Shown in pieces: positions 34,490 through 46,228 of a DNA stretch of 64,000 bases. The notes beneath the pieces are model-generated. The model saw only the letters and a program-made list of their open reading frames with translations. It was not told the DNA's origin and made no database searches. Where the stretch lies: positions 14,732,501 to 14,796,500 of the forward strand of contig NC_079886.1 in NCBI RefSeq assembly GCF_029227915.1. Direction: 5' to 3'. The translations under genes and the position numbers were made by a program. This stretch comes from Hydractinia symbiolongicarpus. Lineage: Eukaryota > Cnidaria > Hydrozoa > Anthoathecata > Hydractiniidae. Each line of letters opens with the position of its first letter. Within the stretch, counting starts at the first letter, position 1.

Positions 34490-35796
34490 TCATGTGGGAA
34501 GTGATAGCAAAAGCCTTTCGTTTTCGGAGCATAGATGACCACCAGTTATCGCAGGTATGAATTCGTTTCTGACGACTGTCTCTATCGGTTGGAGTAATTT
34601 TTTTATGTCAGGAACGGTCTGGAGAAGAAATGTCAATTTAGCTTTAAAACCGGTTACAAACGCACAATAAGATGATTGAGGTTCTAGTTCAGCAATCTTT
34701 GATAGAAGTTTTAGTTGTTCAACTAAACTTGCAACTTTGCTATTAACATATTCAATCTTGTAAGACTGACTACCAATGACTGCACCAAGATGACGTTGAC
34801 CAGTCGATGTTACCAAAATATTTGATTCTGCAAGATTTGCTCAGCACTAAGTAGATACTCTTGTTTCACAATTAGATGGGATTTAGTCCCTTTCGGGAAG
34901 TAGCCGTATTTCGGACCGATGTCAACGATTTTCGACCAAAATTCTTTAATTTCGTAAAGTTTTCCAGCAACAGTAAAATCATCAGCGTATGCAACCTCTT
35001 TAAGGGTGTGGTCATTGGAACGTGTATTGTTGAAAAGTGCTTTCAACAATGGTATGATTCCAATAGCATACGAAGCCATCGACGTCGGATCGCCCTGCGT
35101 GGTGCCTTCCCTCGAAAGAATCTCCTTTCCGCCTATCACGAATAAACGTGCAGGTACAGCATAACAGTTGTTGATGAACGTAGCAATCATTGGGCATAAC
35201 TTGGAAATGTTACGCAGCATTACCCTTCTATTAATTGAGTTAAAGGCATTCTCAGCATCGATTAGAAGAACAGCCTCAGTATCATCGTTGTCGAAAATGT
35301 CATGCATCGCATGGACGGCTGCTTCAACACCAGCATTTTGACCAGCACAAACTTGTAACGAACCTGCTGCTTTAATTACGTTATTTTTAGATATGTTCAT
35401 CACAATCTTCCCAACTATTCTACGAAGCACCTCACCAACACCAATTGGTCGTAAACCAGGATTTTTGTTTAACGGTATTAAGCGGCAAGCAACAAAAGCT
35501 TCAAGCGGAGATCTATCAGATTCTGGAATAGATTCAATACACAGCTTCTTCGTTATCTCGGCTATGGCTTTACGTAGATCAGTATTGGTTGTACCAAATG
35601 TGGACGAGCAAAGTATACGTCTCCATCCGTCAGCATGCAAACCTGACGGACCAGAACCACCTTTGGTATACGTGGCAGCTTTCAATACCGTGTCTTCATC
35701 AATGATATCAAAAACAATATCATGGATTCGCTGTGACGGTTGATCTATTAACGTATCTTCGCTAAGATTCCCCTGATCTGGATGTTTTTGTTCCAA
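34490..35796 (-). pseudogene. R2-like element, reverse transcriptase domain
   Basis: The 328-codon frame 35796-34810 holds the RT motifs in order: KGGSGPSGLHADGWRRIL (motif 0/1 region), RLIPLNKNPGLRPIGVGEVL (motif 2), VLLIDAENAFNSINRRVML (motif A with Asp), REGTTQGDPTSMASYA (motif B, QGD), EVAYADDFTVAGKL (motif C, catalytic YADD). A frameshift near 34812 passes into 34816-34490, which carries the RT thumb (HLGAVIGSQSYK, FIPAITGG). Another shift lies near 34490, just before the transposon insertion. The catalytic residues are all kept, so this was a working RT not long ago. Live function: target-primed cDNA synthesis. Confidence 0.8.
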
Positions 35797-36550
35797 TAAT
35801 AATAATGGGATAGAAGGATACCTTGCGTCATGTTGTCAGTTAATAATCGCAAAGCACTGTTGATATTTCCCTTCTGCATGAACAATCGAAATTTTTTCGA
35901 AATAGATGAAATATCACTTTTCGGATTTGGTGGTTGAAGTCTTTCTTGAATAGCGACAGCTTCATCAAAAAGTTCTAATAATTCGCCATTCTCCCATAGT
36001 GTCAAGCGCCGTTCTAAAGCTTGTGTATGGTCTTTTGATTTCGACTTCTTGCTGGGTTTTTGTAACAAAAGTGAAGGCATTACATGAAGTGCTTTTAACG
36101 AAATAGGTTTCATCGACGAATCGTCGATCCAAAGATTTATAAGACGTGTCATTCTCGAATAAACGATTTTCCAGCCGCACCAGAAGGTAGTAAAAACAAA
36201 TTTGTTTTCCAGTAAACTATTCTTTCATATGTATAGTCTAAATCATGTGTAAATTTTGATTCCGGAATGCTCTTCCAATAAAAATTCTCATTTACTACAG
36301 TTGTTGGAATAATTCGTTCGGCAGCTGGTTGGCTTGAAGAGTTTGTAATTGTCGCTTCATTTGTTTTTCGTAAACATGTTCTAAGATAAATATTCAAACC
36401 TTTATATGTGGTAAAAGTTCTCGTATTACAGGAGTTGCATCTGAATGATGTAGAAGATGTCGCCAATTGAATTGGTTGCGCGGAACTGCCATTTGCGTTT
36501 GAATTTCGATTCGATTCGTTATTCACTAGCGGTCGATTTAAAGTGGCCAT
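35748..36550 (-). pseudogene. R2-like element, N-terminal zinc-finger region
   Basis: The likely start is ATG 36550 (MATLNRPLVNNESNR). A frame further upstream, to 36619, adds 23 codons with no support. At about residue 37 a C2H2-type finger reads FRCNSCNTRTFTTYKGLNIY then LRTC, with the final His/Cys pair altered (usual spacing C-x2-C ... H-x3-5-C/H). A frameshift near 36150 leads to the frame 36152-35748, a helical region with LERRLTLWENGELLELFDEA and TDNMTQGILL just before the RT. Such N-terminal fingers bind target DNA in R2-type elements. It is inactive. Confidence 0.55.
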
Positions 36551-36939
36551 AACAAGTACCAGTAATTTTGCGGCAAAGTTAATCTGCTTAATACGTTTAG
36601 TCAAGAACAAAAACTTCACATTTACTGCTTTGTTTCACATTTCCAATTAACCGTTAGCGGAAAAACGTCCGCCATGTTCGAAGTCATTGCAGCCGCAATA
36701 AATTTGTTGTGTCACTGAATTTCTGTCTCTCAATCCCCAATGAACCCGCTTGCTCTTATAGAAACCAAACGGGGGAGAGTGCAGGAAGGTGATTCCCAAA
36801 TCAACAATTTAAGTACGGCTGGCAATAAAAAGGTGGTTAGTACGAGCGGTGAACTTCAATGCGACTTATCAAGTAAAGTAAAATAAAGGGGATAGGTTAG
36901 GAAATGAGAGGAAAAATATGAAAATTATAAGACCACATA

Positions 36940-37545
36940 TATTTTACGGTTGGGTCCTATCATAAAAGAAACAACTTTAAAGGCTAAAATATGTCCTATC
37001 GTATAAGAAACATCTTCAAATGCTACAAATGTTCCATAAAAACGAAATTAAGATAAGTACGGCTAGCTAAAATAAGGTACGGCTGGAAAATATTAAGGTA
37101 CGGCTAGGTCCTATGGTATAAGAAACATCTTCAAATGCTATAAATGTTCCATAAAAACGAAGTTAGGTTAGGTACGGCTAGCTATAATAAGGTACGGCTG
37201 GAAAATATTAAGGTACGGCTAGGTCCTATCGTATAAGAAACATCTTCAAATGCTACAAATGTTCCATAAAAACGAAGTTAGGTTAGGTACGGCTAGCTAA
37301 AATAAGGTACGGCTGGAAAATATTAGGGTACGGCTAGGTCCTATCATATAAGAGACATCTTCAAATGCTAAAAATGTTCCATAAAAACGAAGTTAGGTTA
37401 GGTACGGCTAGCTAAAATAAGGTACGGCTGAAAAATATTAAGGTACGGCTGCGTCCTATCGTATAAAGAAACATCTTCAAATGCTAAAATTGTTCCATAA
37501 AAACGAAATCAGATTAGGTACGGCTACCATTGATCAAAATGAAAG
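36940..37545 (-). repeat. 115-bp tandem monomers with GGTACGGCT motifs
   Basis: Five units of 115-116 bp. The block CATCTTCAAATGC begins at 37011, 37126, 37241, 37356 and 37472. Each unit contains three GGTACGGCT motifs, plus GGTCCTATCGTATAAG and GTTCCATAAAAACGAA. The array sits just upstream (5') of the minus-strand retrotransposon ORF, where promoter monomers are found in some non-LTR families. Confidence 0.9.
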
Positions 37546-37851
37546 TACGGCTGCACATCTATTAAAGTAAAATAAATTGTATAGCTGAAAATATAAAAAA
37601 TATTACCTAAGAAACGAGATGTTTTAACAAATACAAACAGGATAATATATGACTATATTTTAATAAATGTCACTATCAGTGTCAGATTGATTGCTTACAT
37701 TCTCTAACGTTTCCATTTCTAGGACCAAATCTGTAACAGATCTATCTGAACTTGATGCAATATATCGAAACGCTAACAACTGTAAAAGAAAGATGTTGAT
37801 AAAATCAAAGGTCGTAAAGAGTGATTCAGAGGTAGCAGGGATAGATACAGG

Positions 37852-38640
37852 CTAGTTCTGTATATAGTCAGTCAGTGTGACTCTTAACCCAATTGCCAAA
37901 CAGTTCAAAAAAATACTGGGTAAGAACTTGGCCAGGGCTTCCTTCCTTGACGCTGCTAATGACATTCTCTCCATATTACTTCGATATTGTCGACATTTGA
38001 TGATAGTGGCGATGCTTTTATCGAAGGTTTCATCATTGACTGTTGCACAACAGTAAGAACGTATAAAGGACGCTTCAGAACAAATAAATTTCAAAACATG
38101 GTTTCATATATTTTCAGAAAGTTGATATGAAATATCATTTTGAAAAAGACGTTGCATGTCTTTAACTACTTTGTTTGTTGCAATTTCCTTTACAAAAAGT
38201 GTTTCGTCTGATGCAACAAGGCACGAAAAATGCGAGCTGTGATGGTTGTCCAGCGTGATCAGCTTTAAATATGAAAAACGGGACTCTAAAAAGGCTTTAA
38301 TCTGTCGTAAACAACCATCCGTATTCTCCAAATCGATTGCAATCAAACATTGAGCTACCAAAAGCAATTGCCGAAACTTATAAGCATGAGTCAGGATGTT
38401 TCTCTTGTTCAGAAGACCGAATAGCACTTCGCAACAAATAGCATGTGACAGCACAGAACCTGGACGCTGCACAGCCAGTGGTACAGATACTCTGTACTCT
38501 CACTTTATCACATGGCATGGTTTGCAGGCTAGCAGAAATATTCAATCTCGTGTGCAGATATCGTTTTTGAGAGTCTTGAAACCGTTCTCCTGCGGGTTAT
38601 TGTTAGAAAGCTCCAGAAAGGACTAAACATAGCTGTTAAA
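37852..38640 (-). pseudogene. Unrecognised minus-strand ORF with one in-frame stop
   Basis: One frame runs from about 38640 to the stop at 37852, broken only by TAA at 38104-38106. It reads like a folded protein: LSHAICCEVLFGLLNKRNIL, LLLVAQCLIAIDLEN, HHSSHFSCLVASDETLF, then FICSEASFIRSYCC and FLPSIFLNCLAIGL. No motif was recognised. The mixed composition and few stops suggest recent coding status. It may be a host gene piece or a mobile-element protein. Confidence 0.4.
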
Positions 38641-38689
38641 AAAGATATTAATATTGCATTGCTTTCTGAAAAACCTTCCAGAATATATA

Positions 38690-38830
38690 TTCACCTCAGA
38701 CAGACAGACATATACTGTCTGTCTGTCACGCAAAATGGTAACAGCAGTAGCGAGACACACAAAATGCATTAATAAACAACGACGAACCCGTGGATGTATT
38801 CACAGGCTACCGACTAATTATATAGATTAG
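38690..38830. repeat. Copy of the CAGA-associated interspersed repeat
   Basis: Begins with a short CAGACAGACAGA/CTGTCTGTCTGT pair, then CACGCAAAATGGTAACAGCA, GTAGCGAGACACAC and CCCGTGGATG...CACAGGCTACCGACTA. This matches the reverse complement of the sequence at 48221-48335. Confidence 0.7.
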
Positions 38831-40379
38831 GTTTTCCTTAAAAACTTATTCGTTTACCTGAAAAACCTACACATTTTTTTGCAGACTACAAAAAGTTTGA
38901 TGCAATATTATTCAACATTCTGTTTATATTTCCAGTATTTCACTGATTCACGACCCAAAGAGTTAAACTGTGCTTACTCAAATTAATTTTCTCTAAAGTT
39001 AGAAGTATAAATAAAATTGTTGCAAGCAAATCTTTCAACAAATGAATAACAAAAACAACAGAGCACCCTGCAATAACACACTTTAGGCAGCTGCCATATT
39101 TGTTTATAATGATCGGTATTAATTGATTGTATTTATGCTCACGTGCTTCAACTTAGTAAAGGTGGTGCCAATGTTTGGTGTGACTGTTGTGTAGCGGTCA
39201 GCTGCAAAAACATTAGTCTATTTTAAAAACAAGTTAAAGTTTCATAAAAGATAAAGTAACAATTTAACTGACAACATCTTCTGGTGATAGAATCAGTCCA
39301 TAACTAAATATATTAAGCTCTAGCTTACCCCTCGCCCCAGTTTATTGCTTTCTCATTGGTCTAGAAATATTTGCCATCCATCTGGTGCTAATTTGCGATA
39401 AGCATGTGCTCTAATTGGAGTTAATTTTTTAACACATAATGAAAACATCCAGCTAAATATAAGTTTATTTTGATATTTTAATGTCAGCCGGTGCAACGTT
39501 TACATTATGCATGCCTCAAAGCTGCAATAAAATTACGAGTCGGAAAACAGCAAACGAATATGTAAGGACAGCCTTAGTATTAAACAAACAAAAAATCGGT
39601 ATATTGTAAAAAACGTAATATAACTTAAATATTTTATTTTTCTCCACTTGCGTCAATTTCCCCCTGCCATATTTAAATGGTTAATCACTTAAAAATATTT
39701 TAAATTTAACCTGATCTTGAAAAAAATACTAATGGTATAAGAGTGATACTTGTGTAGATGCGTTATGAATAAAGGCTGTATCAATATTTCTATTTTTTCA
39801 GAAATGGGGCACACATTCTTTTTTGTGTTAAAACATTACATCTTAATTTCAATGCGCACCTGGGTTTACAATAAGAATTATACGAGTATAGAACCAACAT
39901 TGAGCAATTTAATTTTGTATTGACAATATATTTCGATCTTCTAAAATCATCTTCAGGTTTAAAATATATAAAAACAAGATTAAAATCCGTTATATAAAAA
40001 AATATAAATTGCGTATCACTCCTTTCTACAATAAAAAAAATTTATCAACAACCGAGTAAAAATTCAAATGTACAAGAGAAAAGAAAATTAAACAATTGAC
40101 AAGTTTCCCACCACACACTATCCGTATAAATCAAAATAATTAAGATTTTATTACTAAAGTATGGCTTTTGTATTCATTCTTAGTGTTTAACTTAGGACGT
40201 ATATCGTTAATAATCAAAGCTTCAAGAGTCTCTAGATGATGCATTGACTTCGTTGATGATGCTAAAATATCTAAAATTATATAAATAGAATGAAATAAAA
40301 AATATAAAAATAAAAGTATAAAAATAAAATAAGTAATAACTAAGTAAGTAAGATAAGTAAATATTATATAAATAGGAAA
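38831..40379. other. AT-rich non-coding stretch
   Basis: No gene. A diverged relative of the 103-bp repeat is visible around 39765-39870 (TTATGAATAAAGGCTG, AGAAATGGGGCACACA). Confidence 0.5.
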
Positions 40380-40960
40380 AAAAAATGCACCATTTTTCTA
40401 TTTTGCATAAATGGAGCATACATTCTATTTTTTGACTTGAAACATCCGGTTATTTTGATTTGTTCCACTGCGTTAAATAAGACTGCATTGATTTTTCTAT
40501 TTTTACAGAAATGTGGCACACAGTTTATACTTTGACCTAAAACATTGCAGGCTATTTTGATTTGTGCAACTGCGCTATGAATAAGGTTGATTCAATTTTT
40601 CTATTTTGCACAAATGGTGCACACAATTTATTTTTTGACTTTACTGGTTATTATCTGTGTGCAACTCTGTTATGAACAGGACTGCATCTTTTTTTCCTAT
40701 TTAACAGAAATGGGGCACACAATTTTTTTTTTGACTTATAAAACGTTGTTGGTTATTATCTCTGTGCAACTCTGTTATGAATAGGGCGGCATCTTTCTTC
40801 TATTTAACAGATATGGGGCACACAATTTATTTTTTGACTTATAAAACGTTGCTGGTTATTATCTCTGTGCAACTCTATTATGAATAGGGCTGCACCTTTT
40901 TTTCTATTGAACAGAAATGGGGCACACAATTTATTTTTTGACTTATAAATAAATAAGACT
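40380..40960. repeat. About 103-bp tandem repeat, six units
   Basis: Units carry AACAGAAATGGGGCACACAA, then TTTTTTGACTTATAAAAC, TGGTTATTATCTCTGTGCAA and CTCTGTTATGAATAGGGC. The GGCACACA block recurs at about 40411, 40513, 40615, 40712, 40815 and 40919. The first three units are more diverged than the last three. Confidence 0.85.
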
Positions 40961-41470
40961 TATAAATATGTTGCTAGATATTTAAAGAATTAAAAGACAC
41001 AGATAACAACAAGTATCAACTAGCTAAATGTACCTCTTCATAAGACGAAGTCTCTCTATTTACTGGGGTGTTTATGTACACTAAGGTCCGTGGTTATGTT
41101 AGTAGCTGACCATATACTATTGTGTAAATAGTGAACGACCCATAACAACGTTGACAAATGACAGGTGGTTTCAGTAAAAACAGTCATTTTTGTTCGCACT
41201 TTGAAATCAACATCGCTAGCTACAAACACCATGGGCAATCCCGTGCAATAATCTGCATATTCTTTATGTTTAGAGTTTCTAAAACATCTATTTAAAAAAA
41301 ATTATATGCGGCTAGTGTAAAGAAAACTATTTAAATTTTGTTTCACATGCGCCGACATTTACCAGAAATCCCAACCTCGAATGTGACTGCACATAGTCAC
41401 GACGCATTTTTTTCTTTGCGACCTGTGTCCTTTATGGCTTCACGAATGTGTTTTTAAAGTCAGGATTTGA

Positions 41471-41590
41471 CGCTAAGTCGTTACCAACATCTTTTTCCAG
41501 TATTTGAAATCTATGAATATGAGAAATTCACGCTAAGTCGTTACCAACATCTTTTACCAGTATTTGAAATCTATGAATAGGAGAATTTCA
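41471..41590. repeat. 60-bp direct duplication
   Basis: CGCTAAGTCGTTACCAACAT, then CAGTATTTGAAATCTATGAA, occurs at 41471 and again at 41531 with two or three changes. Confidence 0.8.
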
Positions 41591-42437
41591 CGTAACTAGT
41601 TAACTACCTACAATCTTCGTCTACAGTTTTTAAAACACCTACATTATGACCATACATCCAGTTGTTGTTTTCAGCATTTTTGTCATAGTTGTTCACTGAT
41701 TCATATATGGCGCAATTCTTGGTCCGTTGACTGGCTTAATTACATATAAGCACATTTGATTTGATGTTTAACATGTGCAGTTGCGTTTATAACACTTCTG
41801 TAGGGCTCTTTTTGTATGTGTGAAGTTATTTTTTACCTTAATGGCACTATAAATAATCAATTTTGTGGCATTTTAATTTATGGATATATTTGCGTTATAT
41901 GAATGCTTTTCACAATTAAGGGACACGATTTATAAGATATGCATAAAAAGGGGACAAAAATTTTAAAAAATGATCTCAATGTCAGATCCTGTTTTTATTA
42001 TTTATAACGATATATTATAACGATATATCAGTAAATGACATAGTCCAAGTCAAATAATGAAGGAATTCTAGCTTTATCACCTTGAAAATTAATATATAAA
42101 ATGTAAATTAATTTAAATGAATACCAAGTTAAAGCAGGTATATCGATGTCACATGAAACACTGAACTTACATGAGGGCTTCATAGAATATATAAGACATT
42201 TTCAAAATTCATTGAAATTTTCCACTCATTGAAAAAAATCAAATGTCACCTTAAACTTCATTTACCACGCTCAACAAATATATACTCGAAATTCTTGAAG
42301 GTCAATGATTCCGTTAGAATAAAATATATCAATAAACTAACTGCAGGACTCTAAAGCATGCTAGATGGAGAATATTTTAGTCATATATAAACAGTTCAAA
42401 ATAGTCCTTAATTTGTTCAAAATATGCCCGAAAATCA

Positions 42438-42463
42438 AAGGGGACACGAATATGTCCCCTTTA
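42438..42463. repeat. Hairpin AAAGGGGACA ... TGTCCCCTTT
   Basis: A 10-bp perfect stem with a six-base loop. Similar AAGGGGACA motifs occur singly at 41947 and 41922. Confidence 0.6.
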
Positions 42464-43239
42464 ATTTCACGTGATGATTAATTTTTTATCTTTTGCATCA
42501 TAAACTTTTTCCCTAAAATATTGCAGGATTCTTTTTGCTTTAAGAGTGTAAAAACAAGTTATAAACTGTGTTTTTATTTTTAAATGTATATTTGTAAACT
42601 GTCCGCAAAATAAAATTGCTAAGTGTTTGTTTTAGCTGTGTAGGATAACAACAGGCTGTTTACTGTCTGTTTATTTGAACCGAAGTTAGGATAGTTTTTT
42701 GGAAATGGGAATTATGCGGAAACGTAGATGTGCAACACAGTATACCTGTACTAATCACTCGGCCCCAGTGTTAACGACAAGCTATTACCTGTGTTTCTAT
42801 TTAACAGAATTTGTGCTAACTTTTCTTTTCAAAGGGTTTGTTTACCTATACTAATGGCTCACCGCAGATTAAAGTACATATATATTTTAAGTTTCACCAG
42901 GAACATTTTGTGAAATATAAAAAAAGTTTGCTGACTGTTTTCGCTACGACATGGCACAATATGTAAATTGTCTTTTTATTCTAGCTAAAGTTGAAGGACA
43001 AATATTTCCTGAATAATATAATTACACCCTATATAATTACATACCTGTACTAAGGCGCTCCACCTAAATGTGTGGTAAAGTTTACAATTTGTATTAATTG
43101 TACCACTTAGCGTTTTATGCCAGCTAACACAGTTACTTGAGCCTTAACCAGCATTTCTCAAAAGGTAATTAACTGGGTGCTGTAAATTCCTAAGTGTATA
43201 AAATATTCACCTGTAAAGTTTCTTATATATTTATATTTA

Positions 43240-43312
43240 TGCCCTGCTGGTCTAATGGCTATGACACTCATGCAAATGAGAGATCCAGCTTCAAATCCTG
43301 GGCAGGGCTACG
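43240..43312 (+). tRNA. tRNA-like sequence (pseudo-tRNA or tRNA-derived SINE head)
   Basis: GCCCTGC at the 5' end pairs with GCAGGGC at the 3' end as a 7-bp acceptor stem. TGGTCTAATGG fits the A box, and GCTTCAAATCC resembles the B box. The anticodon arm (CTCA...TGAG around TGCAAA) has a loop one base short, and the T stem has a mismatch, so it is probably not a working tRNA. The loop would fit a GCA (Cys) anticodon. No CCA is encoded. Confidence 0.5.
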
Positions 43313-43809
43313 AAAAACATAATTATCTTGCATCTACAACAACCAGGTATTCATAAGTAAATGATATTAGCTATATTGAGTGTAATAGGTAATCTTTGAG
43401 TCGTAGAGGGGGGGGTCACTTTAATTTATAGAGCCCAAAGATGCTTTGTTTTTGTAATAGATCTATTACTTTTTGTTAAAAAGTTTTGTGTTGATGAACC
43501 TGGTAGGCACAAGAAACCAAAAAAGGCGTTTTTTACTAAACCTTATGAACCAGCGAAACGTGAACTACCGCGCGTGCGCGATTTTAAACACAGTCTGTAT
43601 CCCGACTTAAATATATTTACTCAAGGCGTTCTTGAGTTCGAATCCACCTGATGGCAGTTTTTCTAAAAAATAAATTTGCGTAAAAAAGCTCGTTGATGAC
43701 GCTGCAATAGCGCTACAGCCGGCCGACGTCACAATTTATTTTTACCGGGCATTGTGGGATTAAAGTGCGGACAAACATTTAATAATTAGTTTGCTTGGCG
43801 GGGGGAAAG

Positions 43810-45624
43810 ATGGATGCTGCTTTACCTCTACAAGAACTTATTCTAATAGAAGATGATGTTCCTGGCGCAAAACTTTTAAAAGGTGTTTGTGAATGTACGG
43901 TGGTGGAGTTAAAGCGTTGGCTGGAATGTCATGGGCAAAAAAAATGTGGAAAAAAAGCAGAATTGCAAGAAAGAGTCAGAGGGTCCACACTCTTGGATTT
44001 CAAAGTTGATCCAAAAATCGATGGTGGGAAATGGTACAACTTAAAAAAGTGTGGAAAAGTTGCAGAACATCAAAATATAAATTTCAAAGATGATGCTTTT
44101 CCTGTTCAAGGCTGGAAAGAGTTCCCCTCTCTAAATATTCCAACCATGTTTAACTATGGTCATGTCTATCACTACCTAGTTGAATCAGTAGATCATCTTT
44201 TAGAGACTGAGGGTGACAATGATGATTTTGCAGAAGATACTGTGACAGCAAAGCCACTTCGAAAGGGGAGAAATCTTCTGGAAAGTAATTTCATTGAAAA
44301 TCTTCAAAATGTTGATGATGATTCCCACTATTTTGTTAGAGCACATGTGCATCACTCAATGAAATCTGATTTACCTCTTTAAGTGTTTGTGTCACTTAGC
44401 AAAGCAAGTGGTTATATTAGATCTTCTACATGCAACTGCAAGGCAAATGGGCTTGGAATATGCGCACATGTTGCTGCAGTTTTGATGCACTTAAGTGACT
44501 ACGTTTCAAAAAATGGACATGATATTGTTACACCATCTACATCAATGGAATGCCAATGGAACAAAGGCAAGAAACGTATTAAAAACCCTACCCCCCTACA
44601 TGTTGCTTCATATGATTCAAGCAAAAGAATAAAAGCTTGCGAAAAGTATAACTGGGATCCTCGACCACAAAGATACAGACAAATAATATCTATTGACGAT
44701 GCAAATAATTTTGTATCTGATTTGCAAGTTTATAATGCGCCAAAAAAACAACTTTCGATGTGGGAAACTTTGTTGCAGATTCATTATGTAGACTTTGCAA
44801 TTGATAATGATGATGCAGATTATTATGTGAGTCTAACTGAACAGTTTGAAAATGAACTCATTGAGTCAGTTAAATTAATTATTCCAGATGACAAGAATGC
44901 TGGTTCAATTACTGGGACAGAACTCCAGAGTGATTCAGAACTTTGGCATCAATCAAGATGGTGTAGAATTACAGCTTCAATATGCAAAACTGTAACTGAC
45001 CTTGGAAAGAGAGTTTACGATGTAAACAATCGTACAGTGTTTTATAACTGGCTATGGAATAAATTCTGGCATAAGCAACATTTTACAACAATTGACATGC
45101 TGTATGGAATAAATGAAAAACCTTATGCTGTCAAGAAATATGAAGAATTCATGAAGGTAACCGTGACAAAAAGTGGGCTATGGATTAATAAAGCATACCC
45201 ATATTTAGCTGCATCACCAGATGGGTTGATTATTGCTGAAAACCAGCTAGTTGGAATTTTAGAGGTTAAATGTTAGAAAATACTAAAAACTAGAAGTGTT
45301 CAAGAACTTCTAGAAAATAGAAAAACAATTAAAACTATAGTTCGACAGTGTTTTCAAGTAGTGAATGAACAGTTTTTTTTACGGAAATCACATGCATACT
45401 ACTATCAGATACAACTACAGTTGCTTGTAACAGAACCAAATTATTGTGACTTTGTGTTACATTCAGGTGTTGGTCCTCCACATGTTGAGCGCATTTTTCA
45501 AGATGAGCAAGTTCAAGGTGAAATAATAAGACATTGCTATAAATTTTGGAAATGTGTCCTTGTGCCTGAATATTTTTTGATGCGTGTGCCACGTAATCTT
45601 TTACCATCAGTAAATATGGCATAG
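43810..45624 (+). pseudogene. SAP-SWIM-YqaJ nuclease, single frame with two in-frame stops
   Basis: The start is ATG 43810 (MDAALPLQ); five upstream codons in frame begin at TTG and are not needed. One frame of about 604 codons runs to 45624, broken only by TAA at 44380 and TAG at 45274. Residues about 27-57 form a SAP DNA-binding motif (VVELKRWLECHGQKKCGKK). A SWIM finger follows after the first stop (CNCKANGLGICAH, CxC...CxH, about 44431). The YqaJ exonuclease shows ELWHQSRWCRITAS, then ASPDGLI with the Asp, then GILEVKC with the Glu-x-Lys. These are the metal-binding residues of lambda-exonuclease-like enzymes. A role in transposon DNA processing is inferred. The second stop falls directly after EVKC. 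Confidence 0.75.
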
Positions 45625-46228
45625 TGTTTTTATTTATTTATACAAAATTGAATAGTTGGTAGTGATTTCTAAGGAAGTGTGCTTCTCCTGTTGTTTAGGA
45701 TCCTATGTTTGTATTCAGTAGTTTTTGTGTAAATCTTAAATATTAGTGTATCATAAAGATGACAAACATTCATTGAACTTTTTGTTCTGCTCCCAAACCC
45801 TTTACCTCACGTGAGACGGATGTTTACATTATTAACCAATCAAATCAAGACGGCATAAAAATTAACAGGATACCTCATGTAAATTTATAATAAGCTAACG
45901 AGTGATCCTGATCCGTACATCAATAACATCAACATTTGATTGATTTGAGCCTCGTTTCAATGTCTCTCTCGCGTTGCGAACCGTGTTTTTCAAATAAGTG
46001 TCAAAGATTGTTGTCCTTCTCTGAACCACTTTTTCCTCCATTAGCGAAACTTTTTACCCGCGAAATATCTCGAAGGGGGCCATTCACGAAAGTTTATTCC
46101 CGCAAAAATGAATCTATTCTTTACCATCTTCGAAAATAGTTCGAGTTCAGAAGCGTACTAATTTTCGCATGTATTTAGCAAAGGGACATATAAGGAAGAC
46201 AAATAAAGTAGGTTTTGAGTACAGAATA
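45625..46228. other. Spacer between the convergent transposon genes
   Basis: AT-rich, no coding pattern. Should hold the 3' ends and polyadenylation signals of both genes. Confidence 0.5.

Larger units (their letters stand above)
32270..36619 (-). mobile_element. R2-like (restriction-like endonuclease) non-LTR retrotransposon, interrupted
   Basis: On the minus strand the order is an N-terminal C2H2 finger (36550-36149), the reverse transcriptase (35796-34490), then a CCHC/endonuclease tail (33072-32314). The 1.25-kb TTAA-flanked element at 33077-34323 splits it. Zinc finger, RT, then CCHC plus RHN motif is the layout of early-branching non-LTR elements with a restriction-like endonuclease. 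The clade is inferred from layout. Confidence 0.65.
40961..43239. other. AT-rich non-coding stretch
   Basis: No gene was recognised. Contains the 60-bp duplication at 41471 and the hairpin at 42438. Confidence 0.5.
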
